Assembly (NCBI RefSeq): GCF_003259675.1
Contig: NZ_PZJG01000003.1
Coordinates: 186,001-250,000, forward strand
DNA length: 64,000 bases
Direction: 5' to 3'
From: Macrococcoides bohemicum
Lineage (GTDB): Bacteria; Bacillota; Bacilli; Staphylococcales; Staphylococcaceae
Made by a program: the position numbers and the translations under genes. Numbering within the stretch: position 1 is the stretch's first letter; every line of letters begins with the position of its first letter. Below the pieces are notes generated by a model, which was not told the DNA's origin, ran no database searches, and saw only the letters and a program-made list of their open reading frames with translations. Positions 47,301 to 58,649 of the stretch are shown piece by piece.

Positions 47301-48671
47301 TTATTTGAAGAATTTGAAGATGCGTTTCGCGTTATCTGTATTATCCATGCTACCACGCCATTGTTCACTACCTGGTCCATAACCGTAGATGTAAACGTCT
47401 TCACCAGTGTGTCCGCCAGTTGTCCAACCAGTAAAACTTCTTTTGTTTACTGGTTTTTCAATAGCGTCTTCAATTTTAACCGCATCTTTAGAAGCTACTG
47501 CATCTTTAATAGCTTGAACTTCTTCAGCTTCTAATTCGAAACCGATATTGTCTTTAATGATAGCATCGACGTTAGCGCCATCTTTCATCATTTGAGCACG
47601 TAAGTATTCAGGTGTATGTTTCATCTTTTTGATTGGATCTACGAAGAAGTTATATTCTCCACCTTGTCCCATTGATAAACCACCAGTAGAGTGGTCAGCT
47701 GTTGCGATAACTAATGTATTACAGTCAGTTTTAGCGTATTTAATTGCTTCCTGGAATGCAGCATCGAAATCTTGCATTTCACTCATTGCACCAGTGATAT
47801 CATTTGCATGACCAGCCCAGTCAATTTGAGAACCTTCCACCATTAAGAAGAAACCTTTTTTATTTGAACCTAATTTTTTAAGTGCTGTATTTGTCATATC
47901 TTTTAATGATGGCATATTTTTATCACGGTCGATCATTTTTGGCATTCCACCAGGAGAGAATAAACCGATAACTTTCTTTTGCTTAGAGTTACTTGAAACT
48001 TTCTTTAACCATTTTTTGTTTGATACGAATTTGTATCCATCTTTTTGGAATTCATTAATTAAGTTACGGTCTTCACGTTCGAAATAATCTCTTCCGCCGC
48101 CTAAGATTACATCTACTTTGTGTTGCTTGTTAATCATTTCATCAAAGTAGTCATCAGCGATTGCAGCCATGTTTTTACGAGACTCATCATGCGCTCCAAA
48201 TGCAGCAGGCGTAGCGTGCGTTACTTCACTTGTTGCAACTAAACCAGTTGATTTACCTTTTGCTTTAGCCTGCTCTAAAACTGTTTTAACTTCTTTCTTA
48301 TTAACGTCAACAGCGATTGCACTATTGTAAGTTTTCACACCAGCACTCATTGCTGTTGCAGCAGAAGCTGAATCCGTAATATTTTGATGTTCATCATCTG
48401 CAATCGTAGTTTGAGCACCTAATAAATAGTCATCAAATGAAATTCTGTCTAACTTCTTTGTAGCAGCATTGTCACGCATATATCTATGAGCAGCAACGAA
48501 AGATGGACCCATTCCGTCTCCAATCATAAAGATAACATTTTTTGGTGTTGAACTTGGCTTACATACTTTTGTAGCAGCCTTTGCAGTGTGTGATGCATCA
48601 GTTACTGGTAGAGAAGTTGCTAATAAACCAGCAGTTAAAGTTGTAGCTAATACTTTGTTGAGTTTCTTCAT
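47301..48671 (-). CDS. phoA: Secreted alkaline phosphatase
   Basis: Releases phosphate from organic phosphomonoesters outside the cell under phosphate limitation. Seen: 456 residues. A signal peptide spans about 1-32 (ending HTAKA). Motifs: FMIGDGMGPSF (metal ligand D52), TDSASAATAMSAG with nucleophile S101, VEGSQIDWAGHAND and ATADHSTGG (zinc ligands), and TGGHTGEDV near the C-terminus. GGAGG precedes the ATG at 48671. An 11-bp-periodic Pho box lies 58-96 bases upstream, so PhoPR control is very likely. Monocistronic. Confidence 0.96.
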   Translation of the reverse strand: MKKLNKVLATTLTAGLLATSLPVTDASHTAKAATKVCKPSSTPKNVIFMIGDGMGPSFVAAHRYMRDNAATKKLDRISFDDYLLGAQTTIADDEHQNITDSASAATAMSAGVKTYNSAIAVDVNKKEVKTVLEQAKAKGKSTGLVATSEVTHATPAAFGAHDESRKNMAAIADDYFDEMINKQHKVDVILGGGRDYFEREDRNLINEFQKDGYKFVSNKKWLKKVSSNSKQKKVIGLFSPGGMPKMIDRDKNMPSLKDMTNTALKKLGSNKKGFFLMVEGSQIDWAGHANDITGAMSEMQDFDAAFQEAIKYAKTDCNTLVIATADHSTGGLSMGQGGEYNFFVDPIKKMKHTPEYLRAQMMKDGANVDAIIKDNIGFELEAEEVQAIKDAVASKDAVKIEDAIEKPVNKRSFTGWTTGGHTGEDVYIYGYGPGSEQWRGSMDNTDNAKRIFKFFK

Positions 48672-48707
48672 GATAATCCTCCAAAAAAGTTAATAGTTTA
48701 TTAATGC

Positions 48708-48713
48708 AATATA
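48708..48713 (-). promoter_or_regulatory. -10 element of phoA
   Basis: TATATT on the minus strand (48713-48708), 36 bases before the ATG. There is no -35; Pho-box repeats begin 15 bases further upstream, as in activator-dependent Pho promoters. Confidence 0.5.
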
Positions 48714-48728
48714 AATTTATCAAAACTT

Positions 48729-48767
48729 TGTAAATAAATGAGTGGGATTGTGTAAAAATTTTGTAAA
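48729..48767 (-). promoter_or_regulatory. Pho box (PhoP binding site) of phoA
   Basis: On the minus strand TTTACA occurs at 48767-48762, 48756-48751 and 48734-48729. The starts are 11 and 22 bases apart, so they are in phase with four 11-bp repeats of which the third is degenerate (CCACTC). This matches the PhoP consensus TT(A/T/C)ACA-N5 repeated in tandem. Confidence 0.8.
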
Positions 48768-48804
48768 TTCCTATTAGGAATAGTTACTATTTATATTACC
48801 GTTG

Positions 48805-48843
48805 CTAACTCATTTTATTATTTTAATATAATAAATGAGTTAG
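48805..48843. repeat. Unexplained inverted repeat between phoA and clpP
   Basis: CTAACTCATTT (48805-48815) and its exact complement AAATGAGTTAG (48833-48843). Pairing continues as TATTA with one bulge. No T-run follows on either strand, so it is not an obvious terminator. It lies upstream of the Pho box. Confidence 0.6.
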
Positions 48844-48852
48844 GTTGGAATT

Positions 48853-48888
48853 GAAAAAGCACTTAGACATACTCATGTCTAAGTGCTT
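48853..48888 (-). terminator. Terminator of clpP
   Basis: A perfect 14-bp stem (48857-48870 with 48875-48888) with a 4-base loop, followed on the minus strand by five T residues. Confidence 0.9.
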
Positions 48889-48933
48889 AAAATAAATAAT
48901 TTATTCAGTTAATATTCTGTAACTATAATCTGA

Positions 48934-49527
48934 TTATTTTTTCTCATCAATAGGATGCATAACTTCATCAATTAAACCATATTCTTTAGCTTCATCAGCA
49001 GATAAGAAATTATCACGATCAGTATCTTTTTCAATTTTTTCAACTGGTTGACCTGTGCGTTCTGAAAGAATGCGGTTAAGTTTTTCACGTGTTTTTAGAA
49101 TATGACGTGCTGCAATTTCAATTTCAGTTGCTTGACCTTGTGCACCGCCTAAAGGTTGGTGAATCATTACTTCCGCATTAGGTAACGCAAAGCGTTTTCC
49201 TTTTGCACCTGCTGCTAATAAGAATGATCCCATTGATGCAGCCATACCAATACAAATCGTTTGAACATCTGGTTTAATATGTTGTATCGTATCGTAGATT
49301 GCCATACCAGCAGTGACACTGCCACCTGGTGAATTGATGTATAGGTAGATGTCTTTTTCAGCGTCCTGCGCTTGTAAGAATAATAACTGAGAAATGATCG
49401 AATTTGCTACATTATCATCGATAGCAGATCCTAACATAATGATTCTATCTTTAAGTAAGCGAGAATAGATATCATAAGCACGCTCACCTCTGTTAGTTGA
49501 TTCGATAACTGTTGGAATTAAGTTCAT
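48934..49527 (-). CDS. clpP: ATP-dependent Clp protease proteolytic subunit
   Basis: Barrel-shaped serine protease that degrades unfolded and regulatory proteins together with ClpX or ClpC; a major stress and virulence regulator in staphylococci. Seen: 197 residues. N-terminus [20 protein letters not shown] is typical. Catalytic S98 (GMAASMGSF) and H123 (MIHQPLGG) are present, and the aspartate lies in [15 protein letters not shown] precedes the ATG at 49527. A CtsR operator overlaps the promoter, so heat and misfolding stress should induce it. Monocistronic with a strong terminator. Confidence 0.98.
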   Translation of the reverse strand: MNLIPTVIESTNRGERAYDIYSRLLKDRIIMLGSAIDDNVANSIISQLLFLQAQDAEKDIYLYINSPGGSVTAGMAIYDTIQHIKPDVQTICIGMAASMGSFLLAAGAKGKRFALPNAEVMIHQPLGGAQGQATEIEIAARHILKTREKLNRILSERTGQPVEKIEKDTDRDNFLSADEAKEYGLIDEVMHPIDEKK

Positions 49528-49559
49528 AATTTATTGCCTCCTTGTTTACTGTTAAAGAT

Positions 49560-49589
49560 AATATACACTATAACGTCAAATATAGTCAA
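49560..49589 (-). promoter_or_regulatory. Promoter of clpP
   Basis: Minus strand: -35 TTGACT (49589-49584), an 18-base spacer and -10 TATATT (49565-49560). It ends 33 bases before the ATG. The -35 is part of the CtsR box. Confidence 0.6.
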
Positions 49590-49590
49590 A
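49574..49590 (+). promoter_or_regulatory. CtsR operator of clpP
   Basis: CGTCAAA-TAT-AGTCAAA: a tandem heptad matching the CtsR consensus RGTCAAA-NAN-RGTCAAA with one mismatch. It covers the clpP -35 region, so bound CtsR would block RNA polymerase. Confidence 0.8.
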
Positions 49591-49727
49591 GATTTGAAAC
49601 TGTATTATAAAATTTTTAATCTACTCGATATTTATTATAATAGTAGATATTACATATTGATAGTGAAGTGCTATCAATTTTATTAATATATAAAGACAAA
49701 AAAATAACAAAAGATAAATAATTAATG

Positions 49728-49757
49728 AATGATAAATAATAAATGATAAATAATAAA
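49728..49757 (+). repeat. Two tandem 14-bp AT-only-rich repeats
   Basis: AATGATAAATAATA occurs exactly twice in direct tandem (49728-49741, 49742-49755), just before the ribosome binding site of the glutaredoxin-like gene. The surrounding 150 bases are very AT-rich. Probably replication slippage. Confidence 0.8.
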
Positions 49758-49776
49758 TATATAAAGGTAGGTAATT

Positions 49777-50028
49777 ATGGGACATATTATTTTTTATACA
49801 CAACCAAACTGTAGTTTATGTGATGACGCAAAGCTACAGATTTCTTTTGCACAAGAAGATATCAATATTAAAGTAACTGAGGTTAATATTCAGCAAGATG
49901 ATGTGCTTAATGAATTATATTGTTTAAGCGTCCCGGTTTTGATTGATAAAGACACGGGTGAAACTATACAGGAAGGTAATATCGATTTTGTAACAATTAT
50001 TAATTTTTTTGAAAGTAAATATGAATAA
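49777..50028 (+). CDS. Glutaredoxin-like protein
   Basis: Seen: 83 residues with a thioredoxin/glutaredoxin-like fold. The N-terminal strand HIIFYTQPNCSLCDDAK carries a C-S-L-C redox pair (about C11 and C14), and the cis-proline loop CLSVPVLIDKDTGE follows. This matches the DUF836-type glutaredoxin family. The redox partner is unknown. AAGGTAGG precedes the ATG. It stands just upstream of cggR, as in S. aureus, but cggR has its own promoter. Confidence 0.82.
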   Translation: MGHIIFYTQPNCSLCDDAKLQISFAQEDINIKVTEVNIQQDDVLNELYCLSVPVLIDKDTGETIQEGNIDFVTIINFFESKYE

Positions 50029-50044
50029 ATAGATTAATATGTAA

Positions 50045-50058
50045 TGAAAACGTTTTTA
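50045..50058 (+). promoter_or_regulatory. Candidate cre site upstream of cggR
   Basis: TGAAAACGTTTTTA differs at one position from the CcpA consensus TGWAANCGNTNWCA. It lies 15 bases before the -35, a place where CcpA could activate. One mismatch in an AT-rich genome makes this tentative. Confidence 0.35.
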
Positions 50059-50072
50059 AGTTTTCTAATTAC

Positions 50073-50101
50073 TTGCAAAACTTTTTTAGTCTTGTTATTA
50101 T
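50073..50101 (+). promoter_or_regulatory. Promoter of the cggR-gapA glycolytic operon
   Basis: TTGCAA (50073-50078), a 17-base spacer and TATTAT (50096-50101). The start is expected near 50108, upstream of the CggR operator. Confidence 0.6.
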
Positions 50102-50134
50102 TGCATTGTAACGTTAGTTAGTTTTTGACCCACG

Positions 50135-50151
50135 CGGGACAAATATAGTCC
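50135..50151 (+). promoter_or_regulatory. CggR operator
   Basis: CGGGAC-AAATAT-AGTCC, preceded by GCG, closely follows the right half of the B. subtilis CggR operator (CGGGAC-N6-TGTC) as I recall it. It lies between promoter and gene, so bound CggR would act as a roadblock. The left half is poorly conserved. Confidence 0.7.
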
Positions 50152-50183
50152 AACTAATTGTTATCGATTAAAGGAGGAGTCAT

Positions 50184-51227
50184 ATGAATCATTTATTAAA
50201 GGTTCAACAATTACTGATTCCCGATTTAATTGAAAAGATGTATCGACGTTATTTAATCTTAGATACTATTCATCTCCATCAGCCGATTGGTCGTAGAACT
50301 TTAAGTGATATTCTATTGATTACTGAAAGAGTACTACGTACTGAGATTGATTTATTGAAAGTACAAGGTTTAGTTAATATTTCATCTAAAGGCATGACAA
50401 TTACTGATGAAGGGATAGACTTACTTGCAGATTTACAATCTTTAATGGAAGGTTATGCAGCGTTAGAAAGTTTATCTCAACAAATCAAACAATATTATGG
50501 TTTAGAAGAAGTGATTGTAGTGAATGGTAATGTAGATACTGATGAAGTTGTTAAGAGCAGACTTGGTGAAGCAGCTAGTAATGTTTTGCAAAGATTAGTG
50601 ATTAGCGGCGATATCGTATCTGTAACAGGTGGTTCAACGATGCTTAGTGTAGCGAATCAGTTGAAACCGCTTAATAAACGCGTTATCTTCACACCTGCTA
50701 GAGGTGGATTAGGTGAAGACTTGTCTTTTCAAGCTAACGCAATTGTTCAGCAAATGGCTGAACACGGGAAATGTCAATTTGAAGTGTTGTATGTACCTGA
50801 TCAAGTTAGTGAAGAAGCATATAATACACTTGTCAATGAACCATCTGTTAAACGCGTACTCGACCATATTAAAAATGCAAATATTTTAATTCATGGTATC
50901 GGTGATGCGATGAAAATGGCAAAGCGTAGACATTCATCAAGTAATGATTTCGAAATTTTAAAGCAAAAGAAAGCTGTTGCAGAAGCATTCGGTTATTACT
51001 TTGATGCAACTGGTGAAGTCGTCCATAAAGTTAGAACGGTCGGTATTCAACTAGAAGATTTAAATGAATCTATGAACATTATCGCAGTTGCAGGTGGGAG
51101 TACAAAACAGTATGCGATTGAAGCATATTTAAATGTTGCACCAAAGCATACGATTTTAATTATTGATTCAACTGTAGCGCATTGGCTGGTGAAACAAATT
51201 AAACAACAGACGTTACCAGTCACATAA
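50184..51227 (+). CDS. cggR: Central glycolytic genes regulator CggR
   Basis: Repressor of the glycolytic operon, relieved by fructose-1,6-bisphosphate. Seen: 347 residues. The N-terminal winged-helix region (about 20-75) includes LHQPIGRRTLSDILLITERV. The C-terminal SorC-type sugar-phosphate-binding domain (about 90-345) has VVTGGSTMLSVANQL-type phosphate contacts (seen as SVTGGSTMLSVANQL), TPARGGLGEDLSFQAN and VAGGSTKQYAIEAYL. GGAGGAG precedes the ATG. It heads cggR-gapA-pgk-tpiA-gpmI-eno and sits behind its own operator, so it is autoregulated. Confidence 0.95.
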   Translation: MNHLLKVQQLLIPDLIEKMYRRYLILDTIHLHQPIGRRTLSDILLITERVLRTEIDLLKVQGLVNISSKGMTITDEGIDLLADLQSLMEGYAALESLSQQIKQYYGLEEVIVVNGNVDTDEVVKSRLGEAASNVLQRLVISGDIVSVTGGSTMLSVANQLKPLNKRVIFTPARGGLGEDLSFQANAIVQQMAEHGKCQFEVLYVPDQVSEEAYNTLVNEPSVKRVLDHIKNANILIHGIGDAMKMAKRRHSSSNDFEILKQKKAVAEAFGYYFDATGEVVHKVRTVGIQLEDLNESMNIIAVAGGSTKQYAIEAYLNVAPKHTILIIDSTVAHWLVKQIKQQTLPVT

Positions 51228-51272
51228 TTTTAGTTATATGCGTAATATTTTTATTTTAATGGCATTTATGGT

Positions 51273-51278
51273 TATAAT
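51273..51278 (+). promoter_or_regulatory. Possible internal -10 element before gapA
   Basis: TATAAT in the 188-base cggR-gapA gap, with no good -35. A small TTAGGG/CCCTAA hairpin follows at 51363-51379. In B. subtilis the transcript is cut in this region to stabilise gapA mRNA; a similar role here is inference. Confidence 0.3.
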
Positions 51279-51415
51279 TAAATTGTGTTGTATAACGTAA
51301 AATAATTGGTGGAAGTATACAAAATGTGTATTTAATCAATGTGCTAAAAGAATTGGATTCACTTAGGGTTATCCCCTAATAAAATATATATGATATATAA
51401 AGGAGGCCATTACCC

Positions 51416-52429
51416 ATGGCAGTAAAAGTAGCAATTAACGGATTTGGTAGAATCGGACGTTTAGCATTTAGAAGATTACAAGAAGTAGAAGGTATTGATG
51501 TGGTTGCAGTTAACGATTTAACTGATGACAAAATGTTAGCACATCTTTTAAAATATGATACAACTCAAGGTCGTTTCAAAGAAGAGGTTGAAGTTATCGA
51601 AGGTGGTTTCCGCGTTAATGGTCGCGAAATCAAATCATTCGAAAATCCTAACCCAGCTGAATTACCATGGGGAGATCTTGGTATTGATGTAGTGTTAGAA
51701 TGTACAGGTTTCTTCACTGATAAAGAAAAAGCACAAGCACATATCGAAGCTGGAGCTAAAAAAGTATTAATCTCTGCACCTGCTAAAGGTGATTTAAAAA
51801 CTGTAGTATATAACGTTAACCATGATGTATTAGATGGTTCAGAAGAAATCGTTTCTGGTGCTTCTTGTACTACAAACTGTTTAGCGCCAATGGCTAAAGT
51901 ATTAAATGATGAATTTGGTATCATCGAAGGATTAATGATGACTGTTCACGCATTCACTGGTGACCAAAACACTTTAGATGCTCCACATGCGAAAGGTGAC
52001 TTCCGTCGTGCACGTGCAGCTGCAAACAACATCGTTCCTAACTCAACTGGTGCTGCTAAAGCAATCGGTTTAGTAATTCCAGAATTAAAAGGTAAGTTAG
52101 ATGGTTCAGCACAACGTGTTCCAGTACCAACTGGTTCTGTTACTGAGTTAACAACTATCTTAGAAAAAGAAGTTTCAGTAGAAGAAGTTAACGCTGCAAT
52201 GAAAGCTGCAACTAACGAATCATTCGGTTACACTGAAGATGAAATCGTATCTTCTGATATTATCGGTATTACTTATGGTTCATTATTCGATGCAACACAA
52301 ACACGTGTAATGACTGTTGGTGAACACCAAATGGTTAAAACAGTAGCTTGGTACGATAACGAAATGAGTTATACTGCTCAATTAGTACGTACTTTAGAAT
52401 TCTTAGCTGAACAAGCACAAGCTAAATAA
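51416..52429 (+). CDS. gapA: Glyceraldehyde-3-phosphate dehydrogenase, glycolytic (GapA)
   Basis: NAD-dependent oxidation and phosphorylation of glyceraldehyde-3-phosphate in the cytosol. Seen: 337 residues. Rossmann loop [14 protein letters not shown], catalytic C151 in [12 protein letters not shown], phosphate-binding [14 protein letters not shown], and [13 protein letters not shown] at the C-terminus. Placement after cggR marks it as the glycolytic rather than the gluconeogenic (GapB) paralogue. AAAGGAGG precedes the ATG. Codon use looks strongly biased, as expected of a very highly expressed gene. Confidence 0.98.
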   Translation: MAVKVAINGFGRIGRLAFRRLQEVEGIDVVAVNDLTDDKMLAHLLKYDTTQGRFKEEVEVIEGGFRVNGREIKSFENPNPAELPWGDLGIDVVLECTGFFTDKEKAQAHIEAGAKKVLISAPAKGDLKTVVYNVNHDVLDGSEEIVSGASCTTNCLAPMAKVLNDEFGIIEGLMMTVHAFTGDQNTLDAPHAKGDFRRARAAANNIVPNSTGAAKAIGLVIPELKGKLDGSAQRVPVPTGSVTELTTILEKEVSVEEVNAAMKAATNESFGYTEDEIVSSDIIGITYGSLFDATQTRVMTVGEHQMVKTVAWYDNEMSYTAQLVRTLEFLAEQAQAK

Positions 52430-52445
52430 TATTTTATTCACGCGT

Positions 52446-52485
52446 AAGCGGGGGAAGATTTCGCTTCTCCTGCTTATTTTATTAT
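52446..52485 (+). terminator. Hairpin in the gapA-pgk gap, probably a partial terminator
   Basis: AAGCGGGGGAAG pairs with CTTCTCCTGCTT (two G-U pairs), followed by a T-rich tail. It probably lowers read-through from cggR-gapA into pgk, which may also have its own promoter. Confidence 0.65.
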
Positions 52486-52545
52486 TAGGGGTTCATTGTT
52501 ATAATTAACATCGTAAACACTAATATTTTATAGGAGGCCACAAAG

Positions 52546-54501
<1,956 letters not shown>

Positions 54502-54502
<1 letters not shown>

Positions 54503-56034
54503 TGAAAAGCCCAACTGCTTTAATCATACTAGATGGCTTTGCTTGCCGAGAAGAAACTTTCGGTAATGCAGTAGCTCAAGCAAATAAACCGAATTTTGAT
54601 CGTTACTACAACAAATATCCACATGAGCAATTAATGGCATGTGGACTTGATGTAGGGTTGCCGGAAGGACAAATGGGTAACTCAGAAGTTGGCCATTTAA
54701 ATATTGGTGCAGGCCGTATTGTATATCAATCATTAACACGCATTAACAAATCTATTCAAGACGGTGACTTCTTTACCAATGATGTGTTATTAGATGCGAT
54801 GAAACATGTAAAAGAACATGATTCAGCGTTACACTTAATGGGATTATTATCTGACGGCGGTGTACACAGTCATTACCAACATCTGTTTGCATTATTAAAA
54901 CTTGCAAAAGAACAAGGTGTTGAAAAAGTTTATGTTCACGCATTTTTAGATGGTCGTGATGTTGGCCAGCAAACAGCATTACAATTCATTGAGGAAACTG
55001 AACGACAATTTAAAGAAATTGGTGTTGGACAATTTGCATCTGTTTCTGGTCGTTATTATGCGATGGATAGAGATAAGCGTTGGGATCGTGAACAGTTAGC
55101 ATATGATGCGATGACATACGGTAAAGGTGTCGAATACAAAACGGCTAAAGCTGGTGTTGAAGCAAGTTATGCTGAAGGTGTTAACGATGAGTTCGTAGTT
55201 CCATTCGTAGTAAAAGACGAAGAAGTTGGTTCAGAAAATACAGGTGTTGATGATGGAGATGCAATGATTTTCTTCAACTTCAGACCTGACCGTGCAGCAC
55301 AATTATCAGAAGTCTACACGAATGAAGAATTTGATGGTTTTAAAATGGATAAGCGATTAATCGGCATCAAATTTGTAACATTTACTAAGTATAATGATCA
55401 AGTGAAAGCTGATGTTGTGTTTGTTAAAGAAGATTTAGTCAATACCATTGGTGAAGTTGCAAGTAAAAATGGCTTAAAACAATTACGTATTGCTGAAACT
55501 GAAAAGTATCCACACGTGACATATTTCATGAGTGGTGGACGTAATGAAGCGTTTGATGGAGAACGACGTGTATTAATTGACTCTCCAAAAGTTGCAACAT
55601 ATGATTTGAAACCTGAAATGAGTGCATACGAAGTACGAGATGCATTGCTTGCAGAACTTAATAAAGGTGATCTGGATTTAGTTTTATTAAACTTTGCCAA
55701 TCCTGATATGGTAGGTCACTCAGGGATGCTTGAACCTACAATTAAAGCGATAGAAGCAGTCGATGAATGTTTAGGAGCTGTTGTTGATAAGATTCTTGAA
55801 ATGGGAGGCACTGCAATTATTACAGCTGACCATGGTAATTCAGATGAAGTAGTAACGATCGACGGTACACCTATGACTGCGCATACGACTAATCCGGTGC
55901 CAGTGATTGTAACACGTGAAGGTGTGACACTTCGTAGTGGTGGTCGTTTAGCTGATTTAGCACCTACATTAATTGATTTATTAGGTGTTGAAAAGCCTGT
56001 TGAAATGACTGGTGAATCATTAATTCAAAAGTAA
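54502..56034 (+). CDS. gpmI: 2,3-bisphosphoglycerate-independent phosphoglycerate mutase
   Basis: Mn-dependent conversion of 3- to 2-phosphoglycerate. Seen: 510 residues. Alkaline-phosphatase-like core with [12 protein letters not shown] (metal ligand Asp), nucleophile S61 in [16 protein letters not shown], inserted domain motif [12 protein letters not shown] and [14 protein letters not shown], and C-terminal metal ligands in [12 protein letters not shown] and [10 protein letters not shown]. The start shares one base with the tpiA stop. An approximately 110-base gap separates it from eno. I saw no terminator there, so eno is probably in the same transcript. Confidence 0.98.
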
Positions 56035-56109
56035 ATCTTACTTAAATAAAAAGTATCACTAAAATTAATTTAATTAATTGATTAATCCTGACAAATCGGG
56101 AATAATTAA

Positions 56110-57447
<1,338 letters not shown>

Positions 57448-57468
57448 TAACTTTATAGTCTATACATC

Positions 57469-57499
57469 GAAAAGGAACGTGACGACGTTCCTTTTCTTT
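57469..57499 (+). terminator. Terminator of the glycolytic operon
   Basis: A perfect 12-bp stem, GAAAAGGAACGT (57469-57480) with its complement (57485-57496) and a GACG loop, then T-rich sequence. Confidence 0.92.
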
Positions 57500-57565
57500 A
57501 TGTTTCTTTTTACAAGTGAATATGTTAATATAATATGAGTTATTAGAAATTGAGGAGGACCATCA

Positions 57566-57799
57566 ATGAATACTTTACTTACAGTATTACTAATTATTGA
57601 TTGTCTTGTATTGATCACTGTTGTGTTATTACAAGAAGGTAAGAGTAATGGCTTATCAGGAGCAATTAGTGGTGGAGCTGAACAATTATTCGGAAAACAA
57701 AAACAACGTGGTGTTGATTTAATTTTAAATAGAATTACTATTGTTGCGTCTGTTTTACTTTTCTTAATTACAATTGCAATTGGTTATTTTGGTATTTAA
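57566..57799 (+). CDS. secG: Preprotein translocase subunit SecG
   Basis: Small non-essential SecYEG subunit that aids SecA-driven export. Seen: 77 residues, two membrane segments (about 3-22 and 54-75). The conserved central loop is [29 protein letters not shown]. Only the parts either side of that loop vary from relatives. GAGGAGG precedes the ATG. It lies after eno and before est and rnr, the order common in Firmicutes, and has its own terminator. SecA, its motor partner, is at 26175-28703. Confidence 0.95.
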   Translation: MNTLLTVLLIIDCLVLITVVLLQEGKSNGLSGAISGGAEQLFGKQKQRGVDLILNRITIVASVLLFLITIAIGYFGI

Positions 57800-57805
57800 T
57801 AAGGG

Positions 57806-57833
57806 GTCCGGACACATTGTTCGGACTTTTTTA
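57806..57833 (+). terminator. Terminator of secG
   Basis: GTCCGGACA pairs with TGTTCGGAC (one G-U pair) around CAT, followed by six T residues. Confidence 0.9.
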
Positions 57834-57886
57834 TTTTTATTTTGCACTTAAAACACATACAATGAATATATAAGGAGATTTTTATA

Positions 57887-58633
57887 ATGAAAATGAAAAT
57901 ACAATTACCTAAACCTTTCTTTTTTGAAGAAGGACCAAGAGCAGTGCTACTCTTACATGGCTTTACCGGAAATTCTTCTGATGTACGTCAATTAGGACGT
58001 TTTTTACAGAAACAAGGGTATACGTGTTATGCACCACATTATGAAGGACACGGTGTACCTCCAGAGGAGCTGCTACAGTCTAGTCCTCACGTTTGGTGGA
58101 GTCAGGTTATAGAAGCTTATGATTTCCTGAAATCAAAAGGATATGGTGAAATTGCAGTTGCTGGTGTATCACTGGGTGGTGTCTTTAGTTTAAAATTGAG
58201 TCAATATAGAGATGTAATAGGTGTTGGCACGATGTGTTCACCGATGCATATAAAAACGACAGGGAATATGTTTGATGGCGTCCTTGCATACGCGCGAGAA
58301 TTTAAGAAACGTGAAGGAAAGACACCTGATCAAATTAAGAGCGAGATGTCAGCATTTCATCCGACATCAATGCTTGAAGAATTACAGACCACATTAGCTG
58401 AAATAAGACCAACTTTAGATAATGTATATGCGCCTTTATTCGTTGCCCAGGGACGCCTGGACACAATGATAGATATTGAATCAGCGAATATTATATATAA
58501 TGAATCTGAAAGTGAAGAAAAAGAGATACATTGGTATGAGAAAAGTGGTCATGTTGTTACAATAGATATTGAGAAAGAACAATTGTTTAATGACTTTTTA
58601 GCATTTTTAGAAAAGCTTGAATGGTCAAATTAA
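57887..58633 (+). CDS. est: Carboxylesterase (Est30-like alpha/beta hydrolase)
   Basis: Cytosolic serine hydrolase of short acyl esters; the natural substrate is unknown. Seen: 248 residues. Oxyanion region [13 protein letters not shown], nucleophile S95 in VAGVSLGG, acid in [10 protein letters not shown] and base in [10 protein letters not shown], completing the triad. This matches the Est30 carboxylesterase family found next to rnr in Bacillus and Staphylococcus. AAGGAGA lies before the ATG at 57887. It is followed after 16 bases by rnr and is probably cotranscribed with it. Confidence 0.93.
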   Translation: MKMKIQLPKPFFFEEGPRAVLLLHGFTGNSSDVRQLGRFLQKQGYTCYAPHYEGHGVPPEELLQSSPHVWWSQVIEAYDFLKSKGYGEIAVAGVSLGGVFSLKLSQYRDVIGVGTMCSPMHIKTTGNMFDGVLAYAREFKKREGKTPDQIKSEMSAFHPTSMLEELQTTLAEIRPTLDNVYAPLFVAQGRLDTMIDIESANIIYNESESEEKEIHWYEKSGHVVTIDIEKEQLFNDFLAFLEKLEWSN

Positions 58634-58649
58634 AAAGGGGGCAATATAT

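Noticed and set aside
55398-55700. A 100-codon minus-strand reading frame within gpmI
   Set aside because: A shadow of a highly biased coding gene, without a ribosome binding site.
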